A stretch of DNA of 64,000 nucleotides from Mycolicibacterium fluoranthenivorans (GCF_011758805.1 NZ_JAANOW010000001.1:1116001-1180000), one strand, 5' to 3'; positions 55,592 through 64,000 are shown, counted from the first letter of the stretch. The notes: generated by a model from the sequence alone, not told the origin. Numbers and translations are program-made.

Positions 55592-55996
55592 TCAGTTGCG
55601 GACGTCGCGGCGCAGGGGATGGGTGGCGGGCACCTCGACGAAGATCAGAAGTATGCCGTCCGGGTCGGTGACGTGCATTTCGTGCAGACCCCAGGGCTCT
55701 TCTCGGGCGGTCCTGGCGATGTGCACCCCGCGGCCCGCCAGTTCCGCTTGTGCGGCACGGACATCGCGGACCTGCAGCCACAGCGTCATACCCCGTCGCT
55801 CCGCTCGCCCCACCTGTGTCCCAGCGGCCGACGGCTCACCGTGGCCGGCCAGTTCGATCAGCGACTGGCCCGCGTAGAACACCGTGCCCGCCCCGTACTC
55901 GCGGGCGACGGCCAGGCCGATCAGATCCCGGTAGAACGCGACGGATTTCGGATAGTCCGCCGGCCTGATGAGCATCCGGCTGGCCAGGATTTCCAT
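55592..55996 (-). CDS. VOC-family (glyoxalase-like) protein (Rv0546c-like)
   Basis: A 134-residue protein: SRMLIRPADYPKSVAFYRDLIG and DPDGILLIFVEVP are VOC signatures. Residues VGRAERRG (about 63-70) are encoded by a minus-strand copy of the dispersed repeat; the M. tuberculosis protein as I recall is shorter and different there. ATG 55996. Confidence 0.85.
   Translation of the reverse strand: MEILASRMLIRPADYPKSVAFYRDLIGLAVAREYGAGTVFYAGQSLIELAGHGEPSAAGTQVGRAERRGMTLWLQVRDVRAAQAELAGRGVHIARTAREEPWGLHEMHVTDPDGILLIFVEVPATHPLRRDVRN
55791..55810 (-). repeat. Dispersed repeat, minus-strand copy in VOC gene
   Basis: On the minus strand GGGCGAGCGGAGCGACGGGG, in frame in the VOC protein (GRAERRG). Confidence 0.55.
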
Positions 55997-56008
55997 CTTC
56001 CGTGTCTA

Positions 56009-56767
56009 TCACGGATTTTCGGCGGCCAGCCGGTAGCCGCGCACCGCGATCGGACCGAACACCGCGAGGAGCCCGGCGGCCCAGGCCGCCGACTGCAGTA
56101 CCGGCCACAGGATCGGGCCGCCGGCCGCCAGTCCCCGCATGGCCTCGATGGCCGGTGACATCGGCTGGGCCCGCACGATCGGCTGCACCCAGCCGGGGAA
56201 CACCTCGACGGGCACCATGCCGGAATTGAAGAACAACAACAGGAAGCACACCGTCGACAGCCCGGTGATGATGTTCTTGCCGCCGGCCTGCACCGCCACC
56301 GCCACGACGACGGTCGAGAACCCGACCACCATCAGCACCGGGACCAGGATGAATCCGAGCACGCCCGGCCAGCCCGCCACGAACCGCAGTCCCATCGCCA
56401 CACCCACGACGGTGATGACCACCGCGCCGATCAAGGCGCGGGCGCTCTCGGCGAGCAGTCGGCCGGCCAGCGCGCTGGCGCGATGGACGGGCAGGGCCCA
56501 CAGCCGGCTGAGCAGGCCGGCCTCGCGTTCGTCGGGGATGGCCGCACCGGTGCCCATGGCGCCGAACAATGCCCCGGCCACCGCGCACATCGGCACCAGG
56601 CCGTACAGGCTGCTGGACCCGGTCAGGTGCAGCACCGATCTGCCGACCACCAGGGAGTACACGATGAGCAGGAAGGTGGGGAAGAGCAGGGATTGGATCA
56701 ATACGACCGGGGCGCGCCGCCAGCCCAGCAGCAGCCGCCGGGCGTGCAGCCGAGATTGCCGAATCAT
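56009..56767 (-). CDS. ABC-2 type permease (DrrB/C-like), second subunit
   Basis: A 252-residue membrane protein with six helices and the ABC-2 pattern MVPVEVFPGWVQPIVRAQPMSPAIEAMRGLA near the C-terminus. ATG 56767 overlaps the stop of the first permease (ATGA). With it and the ATPase it forms an exporter of a lipophilic compound; which is unknown. Confidence 0.87.
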   Translation of the reverse strand: MIRQSRLHARRLLLGWRRAPVVLIQSLLFPTFLLIVYSLVVGRSVLHLTGSSSLYGLVPMCAVAGALFGAMGTGAAIPDEREAGLLSRLWALPVHRASALAGRLLAESARALIGAVVITVVGVAMGLRFVAGWPGVLGFILVPVLMVVGFSTVVVAVAVQAGGKNIITGLSTVCFLLLFFNSGMVPVEVFPGWVQPIVRAQPMSPAIEAMRGLAAGGPILWPVLQSAAWAAGLLAVFGPIAVRGYRLAAENP

Positions 56768-57504
56768 GCCGGTGCCCTTCGTTGCATCCGGAGGGCGATC
56801 GCGCCGAACACCACCAACAGCCCCAGACACCAGGCCATACTGGCCCCGACGCGCACATAGTGGCCCATCGCCAGGGCGCGCAGCGTCTCGGCGATGACCG
56901 ATACCGGCTGATTGCGCACGAAGGGGCCCAGCCAGGACGGAAACGACTGGGCCGGAGCGATTCCCGTGGACAGCATGACCAGCAGTAGTTGCGGGATCAG
57001 CAGGATCTGCCCGGCGGCCTCGGTGCTGTTGGCCGCCGAGCCCATCGCGTCCGCGCCGAGCGACAGGGCCAGCGACAACAGCAGTGCGATACCCACGAAG
57101 GCGAGCAGGTCGGCGACGGTGCCGTGGAACCGGAACCCGAATCCGTAACCCACGGCCAGTGCCGCGGCCAATGCCGCCGCCGCGCGCACCAGCGCGGCCA
57201 GCATCCGGGCGGCCACGGGTGCCAGTGCGGTGATCGGGAGGGACCGCATCCGGATTCCCATGCCGCTCAGGTGATCCCGGGCGGCGCGGTCGGCGGTCGT
57301 CATCGCGGTGAAGATCATCGCCTGCACCACGATGACCGCGACGATGTACTGCGGGTAGCTCATCTCGCCGGTATCGATCACCTTGCGCAGGGTGAGGGTG
57401 AAGCACACGAAGAACGCGACGGGCCCGCCGATCGCGAAGAGCAGGTCGCCGTCGCGCAGGGTGCCCAGTACCGAGCGGCGGGCCAGGGTGCCCAGTGCGG
57501 TCAT
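56764..57504 (-). CDS. ABC-2 type permease (DrrB/C-like), first subunit
   Basis: A 246-residue membrane protein with six helices and the FPSWLGPFVRNQPVSVIAETLRALA segment typical of DrrB/ABC-2 permeases. ATG 57504 overlaps the ATPase stop (ATGA). Both permeases have about 250 residues and probably form a heterodimer. Confidence 0.87.
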   Translation of the reverse strand: MTALGTLARRSVLGTLRDGDLLFAIGGPVAFFVCFTLTLRKVIDTGEMSYPQYIVAVIVVQAMIFTAMTTADRAARDHLSGMGIRMRSLPITALAPVAARMLAALVRAAAALAAALAVGYGFGFRFHGTVADLLAFVGIALLLSLALSLGADAMGSAANSTEAAGQILLIPQLLLVMLSTGIAPAQSFPSWLGPFVRNQPVSVIAETLRALAMGHYVRVGASMAWCLGLLVVFGAIALRMQRRAPA

Positions 57505-58448
57505 GCCGGCGCCCCGGTCAGTGCGAAGAACACCTCATCCAGTGACGGTTTGCGCAGGGCGATATCGGAGATCGCGATATCGAGGGTCTCGATACGGCGG
57601 AACACCTCCGACAGGGTGGACAGACCGTGCGGCGCCGGCAACGACAGTGTCCCGGTGTCGGGATCGGCTCTGAGATCGGCTGGGGCGCCGGCGATATCGG
57701 CCAGGGCGGCCGCGATCCGGGGGCCGTCGACGGGATGCACCGGGGTGACCTGGCAGACGGTGGCGCCCACCCGGTGCTTGAGTTCGTCGGCGGTGCCCTC
57801 GGCGATCACCCGGCCGTGATCGATGACGACGATCGAATCCGACAGGGCGTCGGCCTCGTCCAGGTACTGGGTGGTCAGCAGCACGCTGGTGCCCTGACCG
57901 GTCAGGGCACCGACCAGATCCCACACCTCGCGCCGGCTGCGCGGGTCCAGGCCGGTGGTCGGTTCGTCGAGGAACACCACGGCGGGCACGGCGACCAGGC
58001 CGCATGCGATATCGGCACGCCTGCGCATGCCGCCGGAATAGGTGGACACCCGGCGGCCCGCGGCGTCGGTGAGGCTGAACGCGGCCAGCAACTCCTCGGC
58101 GCGGGCGTGGGCCCTGGTGCGGGACAGGCCGTTGAGTTCGCCGAACAGGATGAGGTTCTCCCGGCCGGTCAGCATCTCGTCGATCGCGGCGTACTGGCCC
58201 GTCAGGCCGATGTTCCTGCGCACCGCCGCGGCCTGTTTCACGACGTCGAATCCGGCCACCGTCGCCCGGCCGGAGGTGGGCCGGATCAACGTGGACAGCA
58301 CGTTGATGGTGGTGGTCTTGCCGGCCCCGTTGGGTCCGAGCACGCCCAGCACGGTGCCCGCCGGCATGCTGAACGTCACGCCGCGCAGCGCCTGCTTGTC
58401 CCCGAACTGCTTGGTGACGTCTTCCAGCTGGATCGCATACTCGGACAC
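57501..58448 (-). CDS. DrrA-type ABC transporter ATP-binding protein
   Basis: A 315-residue ABC ATPase: Walker A LGPNGAGKTTTINVL (about 36-50), signature YSGGMRRRADIA, Walker B VVFLDEPTTGLD, then a C-terminal DrrA-type accessory domain. DrrA family exporters move antibiotics and, in mycobacteria, phthiocerol lipids. No lipid genes are nearby. GTG 58448. Confidence 0.93.
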   Translation of the reverse strand: MSEYAIQLEDVTKQFGDKQALRGVTFSMPAGTVLGVLGPNGAGKTTTINVLSTLIRPTSGRATVAGFDVVKQAAAVRRNIGLTGQYAAIDEMLTGRENLILFGELNGLSRTRAHARAEELLAAFSLTDAAGRRVSTYSGGMRRRADIACGLVAVPAVVFLDEPTTGLDPRSRREVWDLVGALTGQGTSVLLTTQYLDEADALSDSIVVIDHGRVIAEGTADELKHRVGATVCQVTPVHPVDGPRIAAALADIAGAPADLRADPDTGTLSLPAPHGLSTLSEVFRRIETLDIAISDIALRKPSLDEVFFALTGAPA

Positions 58449-58483
58449 GCGGTTGAGTATGGCATGGCTAACCTAATAATCTG

Positions 58484-59830
58484 TCAGTCCGGTCGTCGGC
58501 GGGCGCGGTCGCTGGCCTGTATCCCGATGGCGAACGCGGCGAGATCGCCGAGGCTCATCGGGTCACGTCCGGTCAGCTCGTGGATGCGGCCCAGCCGGTG
58601 CCGCACGGTGTTGGTGTGCAGGAACAGCTCGCGTGCGGTGTCGATGACGGATCCGTTGGTCGCCAGGAACGTCCGCAGTGTCCGCACGTGCTGGGTGCCG
58701 CGCTCGCGGTCGATCTCCTCGAGCGGATCGATGAGCTGATTCTTGAACGGCGCCAAGCGATTCGACGGGAGCCCCTCGAGCAGGCTGCCGAATGTGCTGA
58801 GCTGGTCGGGCCCGACGCTGCCACCGTGCTGGCGGGCCATGTCGAGGGCGATCCGCGCCTGGGTGATGGCCGCGGCCAGCTCGACCAGCGCGGAAGCCGC
58901 CGAGTGCCCGGACGGCAGGGACAGCTCGGCCGCCAGGCGCCGGAACTCGGCGTCGCCGGCGGTCAGCACCAGGCACACGTCGGGGGCGTCGCCCACCAGC
59001 GCGGTGGGGAAGGCCATCGACAGCACCGCGCCGGCCCCCGCGGGCCACGCCGAGCAGGCCAGTTCGGGTGCCGACAGACCGGGCCAGTCGAGCAACTGGC
59101 CCAACGCGTCCGGGAGCAGCATCCGGCGCTCCACCAAGGAGAGCAGCTGACCGACACGTTCCCGGGACAGCGCGGCCTCGATATCGCGATCACTCTGCGC
59201 GGCCTGGGCGAACCGGGCGATGACCTCCAGCAGGGCCGGCTCCGGTGGGCCGTCGCGCCCCACCCACACGAGGGTTCCCACCCCCTCCACGTCGATGGCT
59301 CCGCCGGAACCCTCCGGCTCCAGCACGAAGTAGCCGCCCAGCACCTGCCCGGCCCGGTCCAGCAGCTGACGCACCGTCTCGCCCCGACGCTGCGATGAGA
59401 GCAGCTCCGGCACAAGGCTGTTGGTGGCCCGGGCGGCGGCGATCTCACCACCCATCCGGAAGTCGGCGACGAACCGGCTGAGCGCGGCGAACGGCACCTC
59501 GGGTGGGGCGATGAGCAGCGCGAGCCCGTCGTGCCGGCACGCCGCGATCAATGCCTCGGGGACGTCGTCGTGCACATCGCCGGTGCCGAAGCACACCGCC
59601 GAGGCGTCGGCCCTGCGCAGCGAGGCGACGAAGTCCCGGCACTCCTGCGGACTCTGCAGGCTGATGCCCACCGTGCAGACCAGCTCCCCGCCGCGCAGGT
59701 AACGGGAGGGGTCGCGCAGCTCGGTGGTGTGCGCCCAGCTGATCGGCCGGTCCAGATCGCCGGTGGCCGGCTCCGGTCCCGCCAGCCCCAGGCCGGAGGT
59801 CAGCAGGTCACGCGAGGTCGGGTCCGGCAC
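58484..59830 (-). CDS. PucR-family transcriptional regulator
   Basis: A 448-residue regulator: N-terminal PucR domain (about 5-125), a middle GGDEF-like CdaR-type region and the C-terminal helix-turn-helix_30 with LFLHTNTVRHRLGRIHELTGRDP. PucR-type proteins control purine, amine or nitrogen compound use. It is divergent from the APC permease operon, whose 165-bp intergenic space has an inverted repeat at 59913. It is the most likely regulator of that operon. Confidence 0.9.
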   Translation of the reverse strand: MPDPTSRDLLTSGLGLAGPEPATGDLDRPISWAHTTELRDPSRYLRGGELVCTVGISLQSPQECRDFVASLRRADASAVCFGTGDVHDDVPEALIAACRHDGLALLIAPPEVPFAALSRFVADFRMGGEIAAARATNSLVPELLSSQRRGETVRQLLDRAGQVLGGYFVLEPEGSGGAIDVEGVGTLVWVGRDGPPEPALLEVIARFAQAAQSDRDIEAALSRERVGQLLSLVERRMLLPDALGQLLDWPGLSAPELACSAWPAGAGAVLSMAFPTALVGDAPDVCLVLTAGDAEFRRLAAELSLPSGHSAASALVELAAAITQARIALDMARQHGGSVGPDQLSTFGSLLEGLPSNRLAPFKNQLIDPLEEIDRERGTQHVRTLRTFLATNGSVIDTARELFLHTNTVRHRLGRIHELTGRDPMSLGDLAAFAIGIQASDRARRRPD

Positions 59831-59912
59831 CCGCCGAGCGTAACGCCGCCGTCACACGGATACCCGGGCAACGTTGTGCGATCGACCAATGCGGCGGCGC
59901 GTCCGTCGTGCG

Positions 59913-59935
59913 GTTGCAGCGTCTTCGCCTGCAAC
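59913..59935. promoter_or_regulatory. Inverted repeat GTTGCAG-N9-CTGCAAC
   Basis: Perfect 7-bp arms in the PucR/APC intergenic region. CAACGTTG (59869-59876) is a second small palindrome, nearer the PucR start. Either could be the PucR operator. Confidence 0.5.
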
Positions 59936-59995
59936 GCTGGTGCACATGCGGGTGCCGGTTGATAGTTCGTCCAACACGTCCTGAGGAGCAGCACC

Positions 59996-61441
59996 ATGTC
60001 AGCACCTGATACCGACGGGTCGCACGTCCTGCGGCGCGAATTCTCGTTGTGGTCGGCGTTCGCGTTCGCCTTCGCGTTCATCTCGCCGATCGTGGCGCTC
60101 TACGGCATCTTCGGCTTGGCGCTGGCCGCCGCCGGGCCGAGCTTCTGGTGGGGTTTCGCGTTGGTGTTCGGCGGACAGTTACTGGTCGCGCTGGTGTTCG
60201 CGATGCTGGTGTCGCGCTGGCCCCTGGAAGGGTCCATCTACCAGTGGTCGCGGCGGCTGCTGGGCACCACCTACGGCTGGCTCGCGGGGTGGGTCTACAT
60301 GTGGACGCTGGTGATCGCGATGGCCACCGTCGCGCTGGGCGCGGCAGGGTTCGTGGCCAACATCGCCGGTGTCGACGCACCGTCGGGCGGGCTGCGGGCC
60401 GTGATCGCCTTGGTGATCCTGGTCGGCGGGACCGCCATCAACCTGATCGGGCGGGGCGCGCTCAAGGTGTTCATGACCGCCAGCATCGTGGCCGAGGTGA
60501 TCGGTTCGATCGGCCTGGGCACGTGGCTACTGCTGTTCCACCGGCAGAATTCGATCTCGGTGCTGTTCGAGGGCGGTGGCGCGGACACCAGCACCTGGAC
60601 CTATCTCAGCGGCCCGTTCCTGATCGCGGTGGCGTTCATCGGCTTCTCCTTCGTGGGGTTCGAGAGCGCGGGCGCCATCGCCGAGGAGGTGCACGAACCG
60701 CGTCGCTATCTGCCCAAGGCCGTGCTGTTCTCGCTGACGTTCATCGCGCTGGTGGTGGCCTACTCCAGCCTGGCGATCATCCTGGCCATTCCCGACCTCG
60801 ATGCGGTGGTCGCCGGTTCGGTGGCCGACCCGGTGTACGAAACCCTCACCACCGCACTGGGTCGCGGCATCGCCAAGCCGGTCGAGGTGCTCTTCGTCAT
60901 CGGCTTCATCGCGAGCTTCCTGGCCCTGCAGACGTCCGCGTCGCGGGTGATCTGGGCCTACGCCCGCGACGGTGCGCTGCCCGGTGCCACCGCGCTGGCC
61001 CGGCTGAGTGGCACCGCGCGGATCCCGGTGTTGGCCATCCTGGTGACCACCGTCGTGGGCGGCGCGCTGTTCCTGCTCAGCATCGTGGCCGGAGACATCT
61101 ATTCGCTGATGGTCAACTTCACCACCGGCGGCTTCTACCTGGCATTCCTGTTCCCGCTGATCGGGTTCGTGGTGGTGCTGGCCCGGCGGAAGTGGACCGA
61201 TGGCGCGTTCTCCCTGGGGCGGGCCACCACTCCGGTGGCCGTGGTCGCCGCGGTCTGGGCGGTGCTGCAGATGCTCAACATCTCCTGGCCGCGTGCGGTG
61301 TATGACGAGCGGTATCTGGACTGGTCGGTGTGGATCGGGGTGGCGGTCGTCCTGATCGTCGGGTGCGTGATCCTGTTCGGCGTGCGCCGCCGCATCGTCG
61401 GCGCCGAGATGATCGACGAACTCGAGACCGCGGATGCCTGA
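59996..61441 (+). CDS. APC-family amino acid/amine permease
   Basis: A 481-residue transporter with twelve predicted helices. Seen are SLWSAFAFAFAFISPIVALYGIFG (helix 1), VSRWPLEGSIYQWSRRLLG and FIGFSFVGFESAGAIAEEVHEPRRYLPKA (helix 6-7 motif typical of amino acid-polyamine permeases). ATG 59996 has SD GAGGAGC (59981-59987). The next gene overlaps by 8 bp. It probably imports the substrate of the downstream enzymes. Confidence 0.92.
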   Translation: MSAPDTDGSHVLRREFSLWSAFAFAFAFISPIVALYGIFGLALAAAGPSFWWGFALVFGGQLLVALVFAMLVSRWPLEGSIYQWSRRLLGTTYGWLAGWVYMWTLVIAMATVALGAAGFVANIAGVDAPSGGLRAVIALVILVGGTAINLIGRGALKVFMTASIVAEVIGSIGLGTWLLLFHRQNSISVLFEGGGADTSTWTYLSGPFLIAVAFIGFSFVGFESAGAIAEEVHEPRRYLPKAVLFSLTFIALVVAYSSLAIILAIPDLDAVVAGSVADPVYETLTTALGRGIAKPVEVLFVIGFIASFLALQTSASRVIWAYARDGALPGATALARLSGTARIPVLAILVTTVVGGALFLLSIVAGDIYSLMVNFTTGGFYLAFLFPLIGFVVVLARRKWTDGAFSLGRATTPVAVVAAVWAVLQMLNISWPRAVYDERYLDWSVWIGVAVVLIVGCVILFGVRRRIVGAEMIDELETADA

Positions 61442-62132
61442 CGCGCCCGTCGCCGTCGTGACCGGTGGTGCCAGCGGGATCGGCGCTGCCGTCGTCGCCG
61501 CGCTGCGGCACCGCGGATATCTGGTCGGCACCCTGGACCTCAGCGACCGCGCCGATGCCGATCACGTGGTGGCCGTGGATGTCTGCGACGGGCCCGCGGT
61601 CACCGGTGCGATCGCCGAGATCGGCCGCCGGCTCGGCCCGATCAGCGCGCTGGTGACATCGGCGGGGTACTACGAGATGGCGCCGGTGGCCGAGATCGAC
61701 GCGCAGGCGTGGCGGCGCATGCTGCGGGTCCACCTCGGCGGCTTGTTCCACGCGACGCGGGCGTGCCTACCCGGGATGCTGCAACGGAACTCGGGAGCGG
61801 TGGTGGCGGTGGCCAGTGAACTCGCCGTCGGCGGCGGCGAGCACGATGCGCATTATGCGGCGGCCAAGGGGGCGATCCTCGGACTGGTGCGCAGCCTGGC
61901 GGCCGAAGTGGCCGGCGGTGGTGTGCGGGTCAACGCCGTCGCCCCCGGCCCCACTGATACCCCGCTGCTGGCCGCGGATTCACCCTGGCGCGCACCGGAA
62001 TACCTGGCCACGCTGCCGCTGCGGCGGCTCACCGCACCGGCCGAGGTGGCGCGCTGCGTCGAATACCTGGTGTGCGATGCCACCTTCAGCACCGGCGATG
62101 TGGTGAACGTGAACTCGGGAGCGGTCATATGA
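61434..62132 (+). CDS. SDR-family oxidoreductase (operon enzyme 1)
   Basis: A 232-residue classical SDR: VVTGGASGIGAAVV, TSAGYYEMAPV and catalytic Tyr-Lys in HYAAAKGAILGLVRSL; the catalytic serine is in VAVASELAV. Overlaps the permease gene by 8 bp and the next SDR by 4 bp. Substrate unknown. Confidence 0.88.
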   Translation: MPDAPVAVVTGGASGIGAAVVAALRHRGYLVGTLDLSDRADADHVVAVDVCDGPAVTGAIAEIGRRLGPISALVTSAGYYEMAPVAEIDAQAWRRMLRVHLGGLFHATRACLPGMLQRNSGAVVAVASELAVGGGEHDAHYAAAKGAILGLVRSLAAEVAGGGVRVNAVAPGPTDTPLLAADSPWRAPEYLATLPLRRLTAPAEVARCVEYLVCDATFSTGDVVNVNSGAVI

Positions 62133-62890
62133 GCGCGCTGACCGGCCGCGTCGCACTGGTCACCGGGGCCGCGCAGGGTATGGGTGCCGCCCACGCGCGA
62201 CGGCTCGCCGCCGCGGGAGCAACCGTGGCGGTCAACGATATTCGCCCCAGCGACGCCCTGGCCGCACTGGCCACCGAGATCGGCGGACTCGCGGTACCCG
62301 GCGATGTGTCCGACCCGGGGGTGTGCGCGCAGCTCGCCGACGCGGTCGCGGCGGACGCCGGGCGCCTCGACGTGCTGGTGGCCAACCACGCCTACATGAC
62401 CATGGCGCCGCTGCTGGAGCACGACGAGCGCGACTGGTGGCGGGTCGTCGACACCAATCTCGGCGGCACGTTTCATCTGGTGCGGGCCGTGCTGCCGCAC
62501 ATGCGCCGGCTGGGGGAGGGCCGCATCGTGGTGATCACCAGTGAGTGGGGCGTGACCGGCTGGCCCGACGCCACCGCTTACGCGGCATCGAAGGCCGGGC
62601 TCATCTCGCTGGTCAAGACGTTGGGCCGGGAGCTCGCGCCGGAGCGGATCATCGTGAACGCGGTGGCACCCGGGGTGATCGACACCCCGCAACTGCAGGT
62701 CGACGCCGACGCGGCCGGAGTCGGCTTGGCCACGGTCGCGGCCCGGTACGCGGAGTCGATTCCGTTGGGCCGCATCGGAACTGCGGACGAGATCGCCGCC
62801 GCGGTCCTGCTGCTGAGTGACTTCGAAATGGAAGCGGTTGTCGGACAGGTGATCTCCTGCAACGGGGGATCCACGAGGAGCAGGGTATGA
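62129..62890 (+). CDS. SDR-family oxidoreductase (operon enzyme 2)
   Basis: A 253-residue classical SDR: LVTGAAQGMGAAHARRL, ITSEWGVTGW (Ser) and AYAASKAGLISLVKTLGREL (Tyr-Lys), VNAVAPGVIDTP. Different enough from its neighbour to have a separate step. ATG 62129 overlaps the previous stop (ATGA). The stop overlaps the ureohydrolase ATG. Confidence 0.9.
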   Translation: MSALTGRVALVTGAAQGMGAAHARRLAAAGATVAVNDIRPSDALAALATEIGGLAVPGDVSDPGVCAQLADAVAADAGRLDVLVANHAYMTMAPLLEHDERDWWRVVDTNLGGTFHLVRAVLPHMRRLGEGRIVVITSEWGVTGWPDATAYAASKAGLISLVKTLGRELAPERIIVNAVAPGVIDTPQLQVDADAAGVGLATVAARYAESIPLGRIGTADEIAAAVLLLSDFEMEAVVGQVISCNGGSTRSRV

Positions 62891-63855
62891 CGCAGCGGTA
62901 CGTACGGTCACAGGCGGGCAAGGTCGGGCAGGTCGATGCCCAGGTCGTCCCGCGCTACGCGGGGCTGGCGACTTTCGCGCGTCTGCCCCAGCGTCACGAG
63001 GTGACCGACCACGACATCGCGGTGGTGGGCGTGCCGTTCGACAGCGGCGTCACCTACCGGCCGGGCGCTCGATTCGGGCCCGCCGCGATCCGGCAGGCAT
63101 CCCGGCTGCTCAAGCCCTACCACCCCGCACTCGACATCAGCCCGTTCGCGCAGGCTCAGGTGGTCGACGCCGGCGACATCTCGGCCAACCCGTTCGACAT
63201 CACCGAAGCGGTGGATCAGATCCGCGACGGTGTGGCCGACCTGCTGGGGCGCCCGGAGCAGCGCGTCGTCCTGCTCGGCGGTGACCACACCATCGCGCTG
63301 CCTGCGCTGCAGGCGGTCAACCAGGTGCACGGGCCGGTGGCGCTGGTGCATTTCGACGCCCACCTGGACACCTGGGACACCTATTTCGGGGCGCCGTGCA
63401 CGCACGGCACACCGTTTCGCCGTGCCGCCGAGCAGGGCCTGCTGGTCAAGGACCACTCGGCACATGTGGGTATCCGGGGGTCGCTGTACGACCGGGCCGA
63501 TCTGCTCGACGACGAATCGCTGGGGTTCACCATCGTGCACTGCCGCGATATCGACCGGATCGGGATCGACGGTGTCATCGAGCGCATCAGGACCCGGGTC
63601 GGCGAGCACCCGGTCTACGTGTCGATCGATATCGACGTGCTCGACCCGGCGTTCGCCCCCGGCACCGGGACACCGGAGATCGGCGGCATGACCAGCCGCG
63701 AACTGGTCGCCGTGCTGCGCGCCATGCGCGGGATGCGGATCGTCGGCGCCGATGTCGTCGAGGTCGCCCCCGCCTACGACAACGGTGAGGTGACCGCCGT
63801 CGCCGCGGCCAATCTCGCCTATGAACTGGTTAGCCTGATGGCCGATGACTTCTAG
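62887..63855 (+). CDS. Ureohydrolase (agmatinase / guanidino-acid hydrolase family)
   Basis: A 322-residue Mn- or Ni-dependent ureohydrolase that splits a guanidino compound to an amine and urea. Metal ligands are seen in LLGGDHTIALP (His134), VHFDAHLDTWD and SIDIDVLDPAFAPGTGTPE. The substrate cannot be read from sequence: agmatine, guanidinobutyrate, guanidinopropionate and guanidine hydrolases share these motifs. It overlaps the next gene by 11 bp. Confidence 0.9.
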   Translation: MTQRYVRSQAGKVGQVDAQVVPRYAGLATFARLPQRHEVTDHDIAVVGVPFDSGVTYRPGARFGPAAIRQASRLLKPYHPALDISPFAQAQVVDAGDISANPFDITEAVDQIRDGVADLLGRPEQRVVLLGGDHTIALPALQAVNQVHGPVALVHFDAHLDTWDTYFGAPCTHGTPFRRAAEQGLLVKDHSAHVGIRGSLYDRADLLDDESLGFTIVHCRDIDRIGIDGVIERIRTRVGEHPVYVSIDIDVLDPAFAPGTGTPEIGGMTSRELVAVLRAMRGMRIVGADVVEVAPAYDNGEVTAVAAANLAYELVSLMADDF

Positions 63856-64000
63856 CCTCGTCTGGCCCGCCGGTAAGTCCGCGGCGGCGGCGTTCACCTT
63901 CGACGTGGACGCCGAGTCGGCGGTGCTGTGGGGGAACGAGGCCGTCGCGGCGCGGATGAGCGTGATCTCGCATCAGGCATACGGCCCGCTCGTCGGGATC
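63845..64000 (+). CDS. Polysaccharide-deacetylase-fold protein, 5' part
   Basis: The first 52 residues, cut by the window end. FTFDVDAESAVLWG matches the NodB-homology motif 1 (TFDxD metal site) as in cyclic-imide hydrolase / PuuE-like allantoinase members. ATG 63845 overlaps the ureohydrolase gene by 11 bp, so it is part of the operon. In this context a small-molecule C-N hydrolase is more likely than a sugar deacetylase. Confidence 0.75.
   Translation, partial: MTSSLVWPAGKSAAAAFTFDVDAESAVLWGNEAVAARMSVISHQAYGPLVGI

Noticed and set aside
1..64000. tRNA, rRNA, CRISPR, IS or phage signatures
   Set aside because: None found on reading; the excisionase-family label of the 14783 gene is a fold name and no integrase or att site accompanies it.

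Overview
The window is chromosomal DNA of a Mycobacterium, most likely a fast-growing (Mycolicibacterium-type) species. It is GC-rich with strong G/C at third codon positions and many GTG/TTG starts. From start to about 56 kb the gene order follows the M. tuberculosis Rv0482-Rv0546c block (murB, lprQ-type Ldt, mshA, senX3-regX3, ppx, proC, hemACDB, hemL, ccs genes, menA, menE, pit). The cmaA2 and mmpS2/mmpL2 genes that I recall inside that block in M. tuberculosis are absent, and local insertions are present. I saw no rRNA, tRNA, IS element, prophage or CRISPR array. No stretch over 300 bp lacks a gene.

Layout. 1-9.1 kb: murB end, L,D-transpeptidase, a divergent SDR / ROK-regulator-mshA-ybjN-gpmA unit, then senX3-regX3. 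9.1-15.2 kb: Cys-rich protein, ppx, membrane protein, TIM-barrel protein, thioesterase-like protein, proC, BldC-like regulator, ribosomal protein bS22. 15.2-19.2 kb: GalE2-like epimerase, acyltransferase, MaoC-type dehydratase, SerB1-type phosphatase, glutaredoxin. 19.3-25.9 kb: hemA-hemC-hemD-hemB and four small membrane genes joined by start/stop overlaps. 26-34 kb: accessory genes (MpaB oxygenase with TetR, PPOX and F420-type enzymes, an EspR paralogue, an amidohydrolase, a LysR-controlled NmrA / secreted VOC / beta-hydroxyacid dehydrogenase operon). 34-41.1 kb: hemL, then System II cytochrome c maturation (thioredoxin, CcdA, ResB, CcsA) and a MinD-like ATPase. 41.1-48.8 kb: small membrane proteins, LysR/SDR pair, menA, mtnP, nitronate monooxygenase, esterase. 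48.8-55.2 kb: PhoU-like protein, Dps, GNAT, PPOX, menE, pit operon. 55.2-58.5 kb: EthD and VOC proteins, Drr-like ABC exporter. 58.5-64 kb: PucR regulator divergent from an overlapping APC permease / SDR / SDR / ureohydrolase / deacetylase operon cut by the window end.

The strongest new signal is the leader of the ROK-mshA transcript (2928-3092). Two tiny ORFs lie in series, MCCRPVR and a 21-residue peptide with four consecutive cysteines, joined by a GTGA overlap. A stem-loop follows, ending just before the Shine-Dalgarno of the regulator gene. MshA starts synthesis of mycothiol, which consumes cysteine, so this looks like a cysteine-sensing translational attenuator of thiol synthesis. Other signals are a dispersed short GC-rich repeat that enters coding sequences in frame (mshA, the 40 kb ATPase, a VOC protein), 11-bp-period GTGAAC half-sites before both senX3 and pit, a 26-bp tandem palindromic repeat before menA, and an 11-bp array supplying stop codons on both strands at 41.6 kb.
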